This document shows, in pieces, positions 1 through 6,976 of a stretch of 10,911 nt of DNA. The first letter of the stretch is position 1. Each line of letters begins with the position of its first letter. Both the position numbers and the translations under genes were made by a program. The DNA lies in NCBI GenBank assembly GCA_001795035.1, contig MGMW01000002.1:1-10911 (forward strand), written 5' to 3'. The stretch comes from Chloroflexi bacterium RBG_13_53_26. GTDB lineage: Bacteria > Chloroflexota > Dehalococcoidia > UBA2247 > RBG-13-53-26. The notes beneath the pieces are model-generated. The model did no database searches and was not told the origin of the DNA. It saw only the letters and a list, made by a program, of their open reading frames with translations.

Positions 1-753
1 GCCCTCACAGTTTACATTGAGCACGTATACTGTGAATAGAAGCATCTCCAGCGATTGTATTAGGGAGAAGACGCCAAAGCCGAGCATGTAACCCAGCACG
101 ATCTCGATCCGACTGAGCGGTGAGGCCAGCAGCCGTTCCACAGTCCCCTGGACTCGCTCTCTAACGAAGCTTATTGAGGTCAACAGGAAGACAAAGAACC
201 ATGGTATCAGTACTACGAAGGCCGGGCCAAGGTAGTCCAGAGTACTGTAGTCAGTCCCACCGTAGATGAAGCTGGGCTGAACATCGATCAAGCGGCCTTC
301 CATTACTGGTGCACTAGCCAACGTTTGCTGTATGGCTGCGGCTACGCTTGCTCTGACGTATCCTACGACTTGTGATTCAGAACCTTCCAGAATCAGGGTT
401 ACCGTTGGTTCGTTTCCTGTGAGGATACTCTGGGTAAAGTCGGATGGGAAGATAAGTGCCGCTTTGATTCTGCTGTCCCACAACTGCTCCTCCAGGTCCT
501 CGCGGCTCAGGTCTACTAGCTTCAGATCGCTGCTCTCCTCAAGAGTATCAATGATGAGATCAGCAACTGATGTTGCTGCCACGTCCTCGTTGACTATGCC
601 AACAGCTGTGTCCGACGGTTTCAGATCGATGAGATATCCCACCAAGGAGAGTATTACTATTGGCACGATCAGGATGAGGGCAACGGTGCGGCAGTCCCGT
701 CTAAACTGGGTGATAATGCGTTTGGCCAGAGCGCTTATCCTATGCCAACTCAT
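1..753 (-). CDS. ABC-2 type transporter permease (3' end cut by window edge)
   Basis: This is the membrane subunit of an ABC exporter, partner of the ATPase encoded just upstream. The reading frame is open from an ATG at 751-753 to the left edge, giving 251 residues with no stop. An SD (AGGGG on the minus strand) precedes the start. I translated it by eye: a short cytoplasmic N-terminus, TM1 at about residues 23-42, a hydrophilic external domain at about 43-165, TM2 at about 173-195, then the motif RERVQGTVERLLASPLSR (198-215) that is typical of ABC-2 permeases (DrrB/YhhJ/NodJ-like), and TM3 at about 217-245. The start overlaps the end of the ATPase gene by 14 bp, so the two are probably translationally coupled. 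The large loop after TM1 fits the ABC2_membrane_3 subgroup, which exports drugs, lipids or polysaccharides. The substrate cannot be told from the sequence. Confidence 0.85.
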   Translation of the reverse strand, partial: MSWHRISALAKRIITQFRRDCRTVALILIVPIVILSLVGYLIDLKPSDTAVGIVNEDVAATSVADLIIDTLEESSDLKLVDLSREDLEEQLWDSRIKAALIFPSDFTQSILTGNEPTVTLILEGSESQVVGYVRASVAAAIQQTLASAPVMEGRLIDVQPSFIYGGTDYSTLDYLGPAFVVLIPWFFVFLLTSISFVRERVQGTVERLLASPLSRIEIVLGYMLGFGVFSLIQSLEMLLFTVYVLNVNCEG

Positions 754-1474
754 TGATTCCCCTCGCTAAGGCAAGATAAGCTTCTTCCAACGTGGATGTT
801 CTGGTACGCTGCCTCAGTTCGCTGGCACTACCCTCGGCCAGAATGCGGCCATTTCGCATCAGGCCCAGACGGTGGCAGTGCTCTGCTTCATCCATAACGT
901 GGCTGGAGACAACTATGGTCACCCCCTGTTCATTCAGCCTGCGAAAGTGATCCCGGAAACTTACCCTAAGTTCCGGGTCTACACCAACAGTGGGTTCATC
1001 GAGGAACAACAGCATTGGATTATGCAACATGGCGCAAGCCAGTGAGACACGTCTCCTCATACCTCCACTGAGGGTGGCCACAACGCTGTTGGCCCTCTCT
1101 GCTAGCTCCACCAGCCCCAGAACTTCGTGGAAGCGAGAGGTGGAGTCTACACCGTAGATGCTGCCAAAGAAGCGCAGATTCTCCAACACCGTAAGATCCT
1201 GGTAGATAGCCTCAGCCTGGGTCATGTAGCCAACCTGGGAGAGGATATCCTTGTTAGGCACTGTTTTTGCCAGCACTATTGCTTCACCAGTGGTTGGCCG
1301 CAGCAATCCGACCAAAAGGCGAATGAGGGTGGTCTTGCCGCATCCGTTTGGCCCAAGCAACCCGTAGGTTTCTCCTGCTCTAACCTGGAGGTTAACCTCA
1401 TCGACAGCTCTTATTCTGCCGAAGTGGCGGCTCAACCTTCTGGTCTCCACAACAGTAGTGGTAGCTATGTCCAT
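740..1474 (-). CDS. ABC transporter ATP-binding protein
   Basis: This is the nucleotide-binding subunit of an ABC-2 exporter (DrrA/CcmA-like) that hydrolyses ATP on the cytoplasmic side. Numbered from the ATG at 1474, it has about 244 residues, normal for the family. Motifs in order: Walker A GPNGCGKT (about 41-48), Q-loop in YMTQ (about 86), signature LSGGM (about 135-139), Walker B LLFLDEP (about 155-161), and H-loop SSH (about 192). All are intact. The frame can also be read from a TTG at 1501, but a GGGAG at 1485-1489 sits 7 nt before a GTG at 1477 and 10 nt before the ATG at 1474. A start at 1474 or 1477 is therefore more likely. The 3' end overlaps the permease start by 14 bp, so the pair is an operon. 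It follows glgB in the same direction after a gap of about 225 bp, and no functional link to glycogen is evident. Confidence 0.93.
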   Translation of the reverse strand: MDIATTTVVETRRLSRHFGRIRAVDEVNLQVRAGETYGLLGPNGCGKTTLIRLLVGLLRPTTGEAIVLAKTVPNKDILSQVGYMTQAEAIYQDLTVLENLRFFGSIYGVDSTSRFHEVLGLVELAERANSVVATLSGGMRRRVSLACAMLHNPMLLFLDEPTVGVDPELRVSFRDHFRRLNEQGVTIVVSSHVMDEAEHCHRLGLMRNGRILAEGSASELRQRTRTSTLEEAYLALARGINELA

Positions 1475-1699
1475 CACCAGTTGGCTCCCAGATCTCTGCA
1501 AATATGAAGCTACTCAGATCTACGGTCTACAGGAATTTCCCCTAATAACCATTATGGTGCATCCTAAGAGGAACAATCTGTACCTGAGGTGCCACAACAT
1601 TGTGCCTCTGCCTCCTGAACAACGGTGACCAGTCCATGAAGCGACATCCAGCACTTCCTGAGTATGTGTCACCTAAGCCTATACCAGAACTCATAGCTG
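1475..1699. other. Intergenic gap between glgB and the ABC transporter
   Basis: No gene was seen. A 12-bp perfect palindrome CACAACATTGTG lies at 1593-1604 and could be a repressor half-site pair, but there is only one copy. A minus-strand TTGACA overlaps the glgB stop codon, yet no good -10 lies 16-18 nt downstream. No clear terminator was found for glgB, so read-through into the ABC genes is possible. Confidence 0.3.
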
Positions 1700-3673
1700 T
1701 CAACTCTCACTTCTCAGGAGCACTATTCCCAGGGGAGGCAAGGTAAGATTCAATGAATGCGGTCGGGCGTGGTGAGCAATAGGGGCAGCTTCAACTCCGC
1801 CGAGGTTGCCTTGACCGCTGCCACCATATTCTTGAGCATCACTGTTCAGAACTTCCTTCCAGAATCCGCCTTGCGGTGCCCCTACGCGGTAATTGTACCG
1901 TGGGGTCGGTGTGAAGTTGCAGGCGGCGAGGATAATATTGCTTGTAGAGCGCCCTCTGCGGATGAAGCTGATGATACTGTTCTGGACGTCCCTACAATCA
2001 ATCCACTCGAAGCCCATCGGCGAGAAGTCCAACTCGTGCAGTGCTGGCTCGCTTCGATACATGTGATTCAGATCCTCCACCCACCGCTGCAAGCTTGAAT
2101 GTGGGCTGTAGTCCAGCAAATGCCAGTCCAGACTGGCTTCGTGGTACCATTCATTCCGTTGCCCGAACTCTCCACCCATGAATAGGAGTTTCTTGCCCAA
2201 CTGGGCGTACATGTAGCCCAAGAGTAGTCTTAGATTGGCGAACTTCTGCCAGTCATCTCCGGGCATTTTGCCCAGGAGCGATCCTTTGCCGTGGACGACC
2301 TCGTCGTGCGAAAGAGGAAGGACGAAGTTCTCATAGAAGGCGTAAAGCATTCGAAAGGTCAGGTTGTTGTGATGATACCTTCTGAAGATGGGATCCCTGG
2401 TCATGTACTCGAGCGTATCATGCATCCAACCCATATCCCACTTCAGTCCGAAGCCCAAGCCACCGACGTAGGTTGGTCGGGAGACCGCAGGCCAAGCTGT
2501 GGACTCCTCAGCGATCGTCTGAGTGTCTGGGTGGACTCCGTAGATTTCTTGGTTAAGGCGACGAAGGAAGGCGAGCGCTTCGAGGTTCTCCCTCCCGCCG
2601 TACCGGTTTGGAATCCACTCCCCCTCCTTGCGCGAATAGTCCAGGTAAAGCATGGAGGCAACGGCGTCCACGCGGAGACCATCCGCATGGTATTTATCGA
2701 GCCAGAAGAGGGCACTGCTAAGCAGGAAGCTTCTGATTTCATGGCGCCCGTAATTGAAGATGAAACTAGTCCAATCTGGATGGAATCCCTTCTTCGAGTC
2801 TGAATGCTCATAGAGGTGTGTTCCATCGAAGTAACCGAGTCCATGCTCATCGGTGGGGAAGTGGGAGGGTACCCAGTCCAGTATCACCCCAATGCCTTGC
2901 TGATGAAGACAGTCGATGAGAAACATAAAATCTTGCGTGGTACCATATCGGCTCGTTGGTGCAAAGTATCCTGTGGTCTGATAGCCCCAGGAGCCGTACA
3001 AAGGGTGTTCCATGACTGGCAAAAACTCTACGTGGGTGAAGCCCATCTTCTTTACATACTCGGCCAGTTTGGGTGCCAACTCTCGGTAGGTCAGTGACCT
3101 ATTGCCTTCCTCTGGTATACGCATCCAGGAGCCAAGGTGAATCTCATAGATAGAGATCGGAGCATCAAGCGCATTGTACCGATGTCGCTGCTCCATCCAC
3201 TCTTGATCCCCCCAGGTGTACCCTAAATCCCAGACAATGGAGGCTGTCCTGGGTGGCACTTCACTGTGGAATGCAAAGGGATCGGCTTTTTCTACTCGGT
3301 AACCGTTGTGTCGAGAGATGATGTAGTACTTGTAGATGGTTCCGATTCCGACACCAGGAACAAAAGCTTCCCAGATACCTGACCGGTCTCTAGGGCGTAA
3401 AGGGTGGCTGGTTCTGCTCCAGCAGTTAAAGTCGCCGACCACAAATACTTGCTCGGCATCAGGTGCCCACACAGCGAAGTAGGTCCCCGCCACTCCGCCG
3501 GCAGTCAGGGGATGGCCTCCAAGTTTGCTGTACAAACGGAGGTGACTTCCTTCATTGAAGAGATAGAGATCTTGATCGGAGAGCAAAGTCATGTCATGAC
3601 GAGCAGGATCATTGGGTTCACTGCTCATGCTAGCTTTGTCAATGTTCTTGCCCTCGGGTTTTCTTGATGTCAT
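1700..3673 (-). CDS. glgB: 1,4-alpha-glucan branching enzyme (GH13)
   Basis: GlgB cuts alpha-1,4-glucan chains and re-attaches them as alpha-1,6 branches in glycogen or a related alpha-glucan. I chose the ATG at 3673 because GAGGAG (3682-3687) sits 8 nt upstream. An in-frame ATG at 3748 has no SD and would add 25 residues with no family resemblance. From 3673 the protein has 657 residues, the usual size. It has an N-terminal CBM48-type beta-sandwich (about 60-150; VVGDFNCWS), a GH13 barrel (about 165-540) and a C-terminal beta-domain. The catalytic triad is visible: nucleophile D336 in GLRVDAVASMLYLDY, acid/base glutamate in AEEST (about 389) and stabiliser D457 in LSHDEVVHGKGS. All signature blocks are intact. 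The gene follows glgE in the same direction after 288 bp, which supports a joint role in the GlgE glucan pathway. Confidence 0.96.
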   Translation of the reverse strand: MTSRKPEGKNIDKASMSSEPNDPARHDMTLLSDQDLYLFNEGSHLRLYSKLGGHPLTAGGVAGTYFAVWAPDAEQVFVVGDFNCWSRTSHPLRPRDRSGIWEAFVPGVGIGTIYKYYIISRHNGYRVEKADPFAFHSEVPPRTASIVWDLGYTWGDQEWMEQRHRYNALDAPISIYEIHLGSWMRIPEEGNRSLTYRELAPKLAEYVKKMGFTHVEFLPVMEHPLYGSWGYQTTGYFAPTSRYGTTQDFMFLIDCLHQQGIGVILDWVPSHFPTDEHGLGYFDGTHLYEHSDSKKGFHPDWTSFIFNYGRHEIRSFLLSSALFWLDKYHADGLRVDAVASMLYLDYSRKEGEWIPNRYGGRENLEALAFLRRLNQEIYGVHPDTQTIAEESTAWPAVSRPTYVGGLGFGLKWDMGWMHDTLEYMTRDPIFRRYHHNNLTFRMLYAFYENFVLPLSHDEVVHGKGSLLGKMPGDDWQKFANLRLLLGYMYAQLGKKLLFMGGEFGQRNEWYHEASLDWHLLDYSPHSSLQRWVEDLNHMYRSEPALHELDFSPMGFEWIDCRDVQNSIISFIRRGRSTSNIILAACNFTPTPRYNYRVGAPQGGFWKEVLNSDAQEYGGSGQGNLGGVEAAPIAHHARPHSLNLTLPPLGIVLLRSES

Positions 3674-3961
3674 GGCAGGTACTCCTCTTCGCTCAAGATC
3701 CAAATTCCATCTTTGTTTGTTGCGCAACTGAATTGTCTGACAGATCATACCATGATATTCCTAGAGGTACTCTTGCCCCAGTGATGCCCATGAGAATTCC
3801 CTGTTGATGTTGACTATGGGACGAGTATTTTCGTGATGACGAGGCCTCCAGTGCATCCGTGGGCTGCCTTGTGAAGGCTAGCATTGCATGGGAAGAGATA
3901 GGGTCTGTGGCCGTCAAGGGAAATTGCATGGTATAGTAGAACCTCATCTATCCCTTGTACC
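3674..3961. other. Intergenic gap between glgE and glgB
   Basis: No convincing gene or RNA was seen in these 288 bp. The short open frames on the minus strand here have no SD and no recognisable composition. A TATGAT on the minus strand about 70 bp before the glgB start resembles a -10 box, but there is no good -35 partner. glgB may be transcribed mainly by read-through from glgE. Confidence 0.3.
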
Positions 3962-6013
3962 TTACATATAGTAGTCGAAATTCTTCTCGCTGCGGGACTT
4001 TCTACGTACACGGAAGATGTGGGCTGGAACTATGAAGGGATTCAGTTCCACGTAGTTATGCGAACCATGCCACACGTAGCGGGCATCGGTCAGCAAGTCG
4101 TGAACCTGGTAGGGCTCATGGTCATTGAGTCCGAGATCATCAAGGGAGAGATCAGTCCATCCTGACTGCGTGTAACGAGGATCCAGATTCACCATGACGA
4201 GCACGATATTGGAGAAGTCCTTCGTGCGTTTACTGTAACAGATGACCTGCTCGTTATCTGTGAGGTGGAAGCTCAGGTTCCTATCGCTCTGAAGGGCGGG
4301 GTTCTCATGTCTGACACGGTTGATTCTACCAACGAAATCATTCAGACTGTCATGCCGTGAGATATCCCAGTGCTTTACCTCGTATTTCTCTGAATCCAGA
4401 TATTCCTCACTCCCGGGCTCGCTGGCCTTGTTCTCACACAGTTCAAAGGCAGGACCGTAGATTCCGTAATTGGCTCCCAGGGTGGCTGCCAAAACCAGTC
4501 TTGCCATGAAAGCAGGCCTTCCACCAAGCTGAAGGTATTCAGTCAAGATATCGGGAGTATTTGGCCAGAGGTTAGGACGATAGTATTCCCGCACCTCAGT
4601 CTGAGTGAGCTCTGTGAAGTATTGCGTTAGTTCCCACTTGGTGTTACGCCAAGCGAAATAGGTATAGGACTGTGTGAAGCCGAGTTTGGCCAGTTGGTAC
4701 ATGACTTTGGGGCGTGTAAAAGACTCAGATAGAAAAATCACATCAGGGTATGATTCTCTGACTTGGGCAATCAGCCATTCCCAGAAGTGGAATGGCTTGG
4801 TATGAGGGTTGTCAACACGGAAGATGCGAACACCTTGCTCAATCCAGAAGAAAACGATACTTTTCAGTTCCTCCCAAAGCGCTTGCCAATTCTTGATCTG
4901 GAAGTCAAGAGGGTAGATGTCCTGGTAATTCTTCGGTGGATTCTCTGCATATTGAATGGTACCGTCCGGACGCCAGCGGAACCATTCTGGATGCTCTTTC
5001 ACATAGGGGTGATCGGGGGAACACTGGAACGCCAAATCCAGAGCGACTTCGATGTTGTATTCTTGGGCTTTTTCCATGAGATGACGGAAGTCATCCAAGG
5101 TGCCGAGCTCTGAATGTACAGCTTTGTGTCCGCCTTCCTCTGTTCCGATTGCCCAGGGTGTGCCCGGATCATCAGACCCTGCTACGGCTGCATTGTTCCG
5201 GCCTTTGCGATTTGTGCAGCCTATAGGATGTATCGGTGGGAGGTAGAGCACATCAAAGCCCATCGAAGCCACATAAGGTAACCGAGCGGCGCAGTCCTTG
5301 AGAGTGCCATGACGCCCAGGCTCAGTTGCACATGAACGTGGAAACATCTCATACCAACTGCTGAAACCGGCCTTCTTGCGATCAGCCATTACTTTGAGTT
5401 CTTTGGGATAGGTTATGATGTACTCTTTATCGGGGTATCTATTCATGAGGCGGGCGGTTGCAGTCGAGAGTGCCAGTGCCTTTTTCCCCTCGGCGTCTGC
5501 TATGTCATTGGATTCCAGAACATGTGCCCATTTTCGTAGCGTCTCGGCATCAGCAGCGGGAGCACGCCGTGAGGCTTCATATAGGAGTCGAGCTCCTGCC
5601 AGGATGTCTATCGATATGTCCTGACCTGCCTCCGCTTTCTTGGATAGATCTGATTGCCATGAATTGAAACGATCAGTCCAGGCCATAATCGTGTACTCAT
5701 AGCATGCGAGTTCAGTCACCTCAAAGAAACCCTGCCACCGATCGTTGCCCAGAGAGGTCATGGTGACTTCAGTCCATTGTGTGTCATTTTTCCTGCGATA
5801 CAGGAGGAGCGCTGATATTGAATCGTGGCCATCGGCAAAAACGTCAGCCTCCACAAGTACCCTCTCTCCGATGACCCGCTTGATGGGGAAACGTCCACCG
5901 TCAATCTCAGGTGCTACCCTTTCTATGACTACGCGTATTCTACCTTTCTGTTTCACTTCTGGTGAGGTACTCCTTGTTTCATACAGGCGCTGCTCGTTCT
6001 CCGTCATGGGCAT
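3962..6013 (-). CDS. glgE: Alpha-1,4-glucan:maltose-1-phosphate maltosyltransferase (GH13_3)
   Basis: GlgE extends alpha-1,4-glucan chains using maltose-1-phosphate as donor and releases phosphate in the cytoplasm. The 683-residue product matches the family length. It has an N-terminal beta-sandwich domain (about 25-130; RVVIERVAPEIDGGRFPIKR), a GH13 barrel with inserts (about 200-570) and a C-terminal beta-domain. Catalytic residues are visible: nucleophile D401 in FRVDNPHTKP, acid/base E430 in FLSESFTRP and third acid D488 in WPNTPDIL. These correspond closely to D394, E423 and D480 known for Streptomyces GlgE. The ATG at 6013 has no strong SD; a second ATG lies two codons later. The frame stays open for about 30 codons upstream (K/R-rich) but without ATG, GTG or TTG. 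glgB follows downstream. The maltose-1-phosphate makers (TreS-Mak or GlgM) are not in the window. Confidence 0.95.
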   Translation of the reverse strand: MPMTENEQRLYETRSTSPEVKQKGRIRVVIERVAPEIDGGRFPIKRVIGERVLVEADVFADGHDSISALLLYRRKNDTQWTEVTMTSLGNDRWQGFFEVTELACYEYTIMAWTDRFNSWQSDLSKKAEAGQDISIDILAGARLLYEASRRAPAADAETLRKWAHVLESNDIADAEGKKALALSTATARLMNRYPDKEYIITYPKELKVMADRKKAGFSSWYEMFPRSCATEPGRHGTLKDCAARLPYVASMGFDVLYLPPIHPIGCTNRKGRNNAAVAGSDDPGTPWAIGTEEGGHKAVHSELGTLDDFRHLMEKAQEYNIEVALDLAFQCSPDHPYVKEHPEWFRWRPDGTIQYAENPPKNYQDIYPLDFQIKNWQALWEELKSIVFFWIEQGVRIFRVDNPHTKPFHFWEWLIAQVRESYPDVIFLSESFTRPKVMYQLAKLGFTQSYTYFAWRNTKWELTQYFTELTQTEVREYYRPNLWPNTPDILTEYLQLGGRPAFMARLVLAATLGANYGIYGPAFELCENKASEPGSEEYLDSEKYEVKHWDISRHDSLNDFVGRINRVRHENPALQSDRNLSFHLTDNEQVICYSKRTKDFSNIVLVMVNLDPRYTQSGWTDLSLDDLGLNDHEPYQVHDLLTDARYVWHGSHNYVELNPFIVPAHIFRVRRKSRSEKNFDYYM

Positions 6014-6418
6014 TTGCCAGTGGCGGTCGGCAAGGTGGCGGAGGCTCCGAAGGAATCTCTTGCTTTTCCTGTCCTTAACTTCTTTGTGCTGACACCGCGC
6101 CAGTTATCGAAAACGACATTGAGCGGACTAAGGGATGGTGTGGTCATTCAAAGAGCATCCATTGGAACGTTCTTGGGCCTGTAGAACCAATCAACAAGCC
6201 TGGGATAGTGTTCAAATGGGCCGATATCTCAGACTTGCAACTCTAGTAAACAACTACTGTGACCGATAGCTACCTGTTCGTTTCAGGCACTGCCGGATAT
6301 TATAACCTGTTCGGCTGCTTTATGACAATATGGTGTACCTGGATTTCGACGAGATCGAACTCTGAGGCGATGCATTGCTTCAACTTCGCAGGTGAAGGAG
6401 ATACGACTGTGGACCAGA
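6014..6418. other. Gap upstream of glgE: long leader, no gene seen
   Basis: About 405 bp separate the glgE start from the end of the small membrane-protein ORF. It contains the candidate glgE promoter at 6299-6328, so about 280 nt would be the glgE 5' untranslated leader. I saw no riboswitch-like conserved boxes, no strong hairpin with a T-run and no credible coding frame on either strand. Confidence 0.4.
6299..6328 (-). promoter_or_regulatory. Candidate sigma-70 promoter for glgE-glgB
   Basis: On the minus strand a -35 box TTGTCA (6323-6328, 5/6 of consensus) is followed after 18 nt by a perfect -10 box TATAAT (6299-6304). Transcription would start near 6291, about 280 nt upstream of the glgE ATG. 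No other good promoter was seen closer to the gene. Confidence 0.5.
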
Positions 6419-6655
6419 TCAGGCCTTGGACGATTGCACTGGGTGGGATAGGTGAGTATGTGTATTGGGGTTGTAGGTTTGTATGCGCGGTTGACCAGAA
6501 GACCAAGTCAGTAATTTGACGCGAATGATCCCAGCAGTCGCTGCAAATGCCATTATCAACAGGACACCAAAACCTGAGATGCCAATGAGTCCAGCGGTAA
6601 ATGCCGTACCCAGCACTGCGCCCCAGAATATCGCTTCGACTAACTTCCTTTTCAT
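6419..6655 (-). CDS. Small two-helix membrane protein, function unknown
   Basis: The family is not recognised. The frame encodes 78 residues starting at an ATG (6653-6655) with an SD-like GAGG 8 nt upstream. The N-terminus is basic (MKRK), followed by two hydrophobic, Gly/Ala-rich stretches at about residues 8-27 and 29-47 that would form two membrane helices joined by a tight turn. A polar tail of about 30 residues rich in Thr, Asn and His follows. The first 50 residues look coding; the tail is less convincing. The gene sits directly behind an intrinsic terminator and a promoter-driven structured leader, which suggests regulation by attenuation. It is read in the same direction as glgE, but the likely glgE promoter lies between them. 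Confidence 0.55.
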   Translation of the reverse strand: MKRKLVEAIFWGAVLGTAFTAGLIGISGFGVLLIMAFAATAGIIRVKLLTWSSGQPRIQTYNPNTHTHLSHPVQSSKA

Positions 6656-6688
6656 GGTGTCTGCCTCTTCTACTGAATAACAAAATAA

Positions 6689-6714
6689 GAAACCGACCTG
6701 GGAAGGTCGGTTTC
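6689..6714 (-). terminator. Intrinsic terminator / attenuator ahead of the small membrane-protein ORF
   Basis: There is a perfect 11-bp inverted repeat, GAAACCGACCT and AGGTCGGTTTC, with a 4-nt loop. On the minus strand it is followed by a U-rich tail (TTATTTTGTTATT), so it should stop leftward transcription. It lies about 34 bp before the start codon at 6655. That means it either ends an independent small RNA or acts as an attenuator for the ORF. On the plus strand the downstream tail is not a T-run. Confidence 0.75.
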
Positions 6715-6788
6715 ACTATTAGCTCCCCACTGCCCAAGTGACCAGTTAAAGACAGTGGTTCAGCGCTCCCCCGTTCCCTGCTGATGAT

Positions 6789-6826
6789 CCCACTGGTAGG
6801 CGAACCAAGTGGGGTTTTCTGTTTTG
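6789..6826 (+). terminator. Terminator-like hairpin on the plus strand
   Basis: On the plus strand CCCACTGGT (6789-6797) pairs with ACCAAGTGGG (6804-6813), with one bulged A and a 6-nt loop, and is followed by GTTTTCTGTTTTG. This has the form of a rho-independent terminator for rightward transcripts, but I see no plus-strand gene or promoter to its left. It may simply be one helix of the minus-strand structured RNA, or it may block antisense transcription. Confidence 0.4.
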
Positions 6827-6932
6827 GTCAACCCTCAGACTTATGCAGATTCAGCAATCAGATGAACAAGAACTATAGGACAATATCCCACTTATCATAT
6901 GCGTGTGTATTTCCCTAGCAGACCAGGGTGCT

Positions 6933-6962
6933 TTTATATCACATTTCGATTGAATTTGTCAA
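6933..6962 (-). promoter_or_regulatory. Strong sigma-70-like promoter for the structured leader
   Basis: On the minus strand a perfect -35 box TTGACA (6957-6962) is followed by TATAAA (6933-6938) after 18 nt, or ATATAA after 17 nt. Transcription would begin around 6923-6929 and run left through the structured region to the terminator at 6689-6714. The left edge of the insertion sequence, including its target duplication, begins only 6 bp upstream of the -35 box. Confidence 0.65.
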
Positions 6963-6968
6963 ATGTCT

Positions 6969-6976
6969 GCCGTGGG
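6969..6976. repeat. Target-site duplication, left copy
   Basis: GCCGTGGG immediately flanks the left end of the insertion sequence and is repeated exactly at 8275-8282. An 8-bp duplication is what IS256-family transposition produces. Confidence 0.85.

Larger units (their letters stand above)
6689..6929 (-). ncRNA. Structured leader or small RNA of unknown class
   Basis: A transcript from the promoter at 6933-6962 would begin near 6923-6929 and end at the terminator at 6689-6714, about 215-240 nt. Its centre (6725-6814) is dense in competing helices. On the minus strand, CCCCACT near 6814 can pair with AGTGGGG near 6725, closing the whole unit. The same 5' segment can instead fold locally as CCCACTTGGT with ACCAGTGGG. 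Other options are TGGTTC with GAACCA, ACCAGT with ACTGGT, TCAGC with GCTGA, and a CACT-TGGGC-AGTG hairpin. Mutually exclusive helices followed by a terminator and a gene are what a riboswitch or attenuator looks like, but a stand-alone regulatory RNA is equally possible. I could not match it to a known class. The folding is by eye only. Confidence 0.45.

Noticed and set aside
332..769. Open frame of 145 residues on the plus strand
   Set aside because: It is antisense to the ABC-2 permease, which has clear family motifs and an SD. The plus-strand product is Ser/Arg-rich with no features.
1690..1730. TTGACA at the glgB stop codon as a promoter for the ABC genes
   Set aside because: The only -10-like word (TATAGG) is 14 nt away, too short a spacing.
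2291..2803. Open frame of 170 residues on the plus strand
   Set aside because: It is antisense to the catalytic core of glgB, whose catalytic motifs are all intact.
3693..4011. Two short minus-strand frames between glgE and glgB
   Set aside because: They have no SD, overlap each other and the genes on both sides, and show no conserved motif.
6300..6737. Minus-strand frame of 145 residues overlapping the small membrane-protein ORF
   Set aside because: It would have to be translated through the terminator hairpin, lacks an SD, and its composition is not protein-like. The 78-residue frame has an SD and two clean hydrophobic helices.
6778..6815. Hammerhead-like core CTGATGA on the plus strand followed by a hairpin
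   Set aside because: The GAAA that must follow stem II is replaced by GTTTT, and no stem I/III with a cleavage site was seen.
6725..6830. Possible ZTP (pfl) riboswitch on the minus strand
   Set aside because: GGGGGAGCGCT, a closing helix TGGTTC/GAACCA and a downstream CTTGGGCA recall the ZTP consensus. The conserved ACUGGCG segment after the first strand is missing, and the downstream gene is not a folate or purine gene. An Rfam search would settle it.
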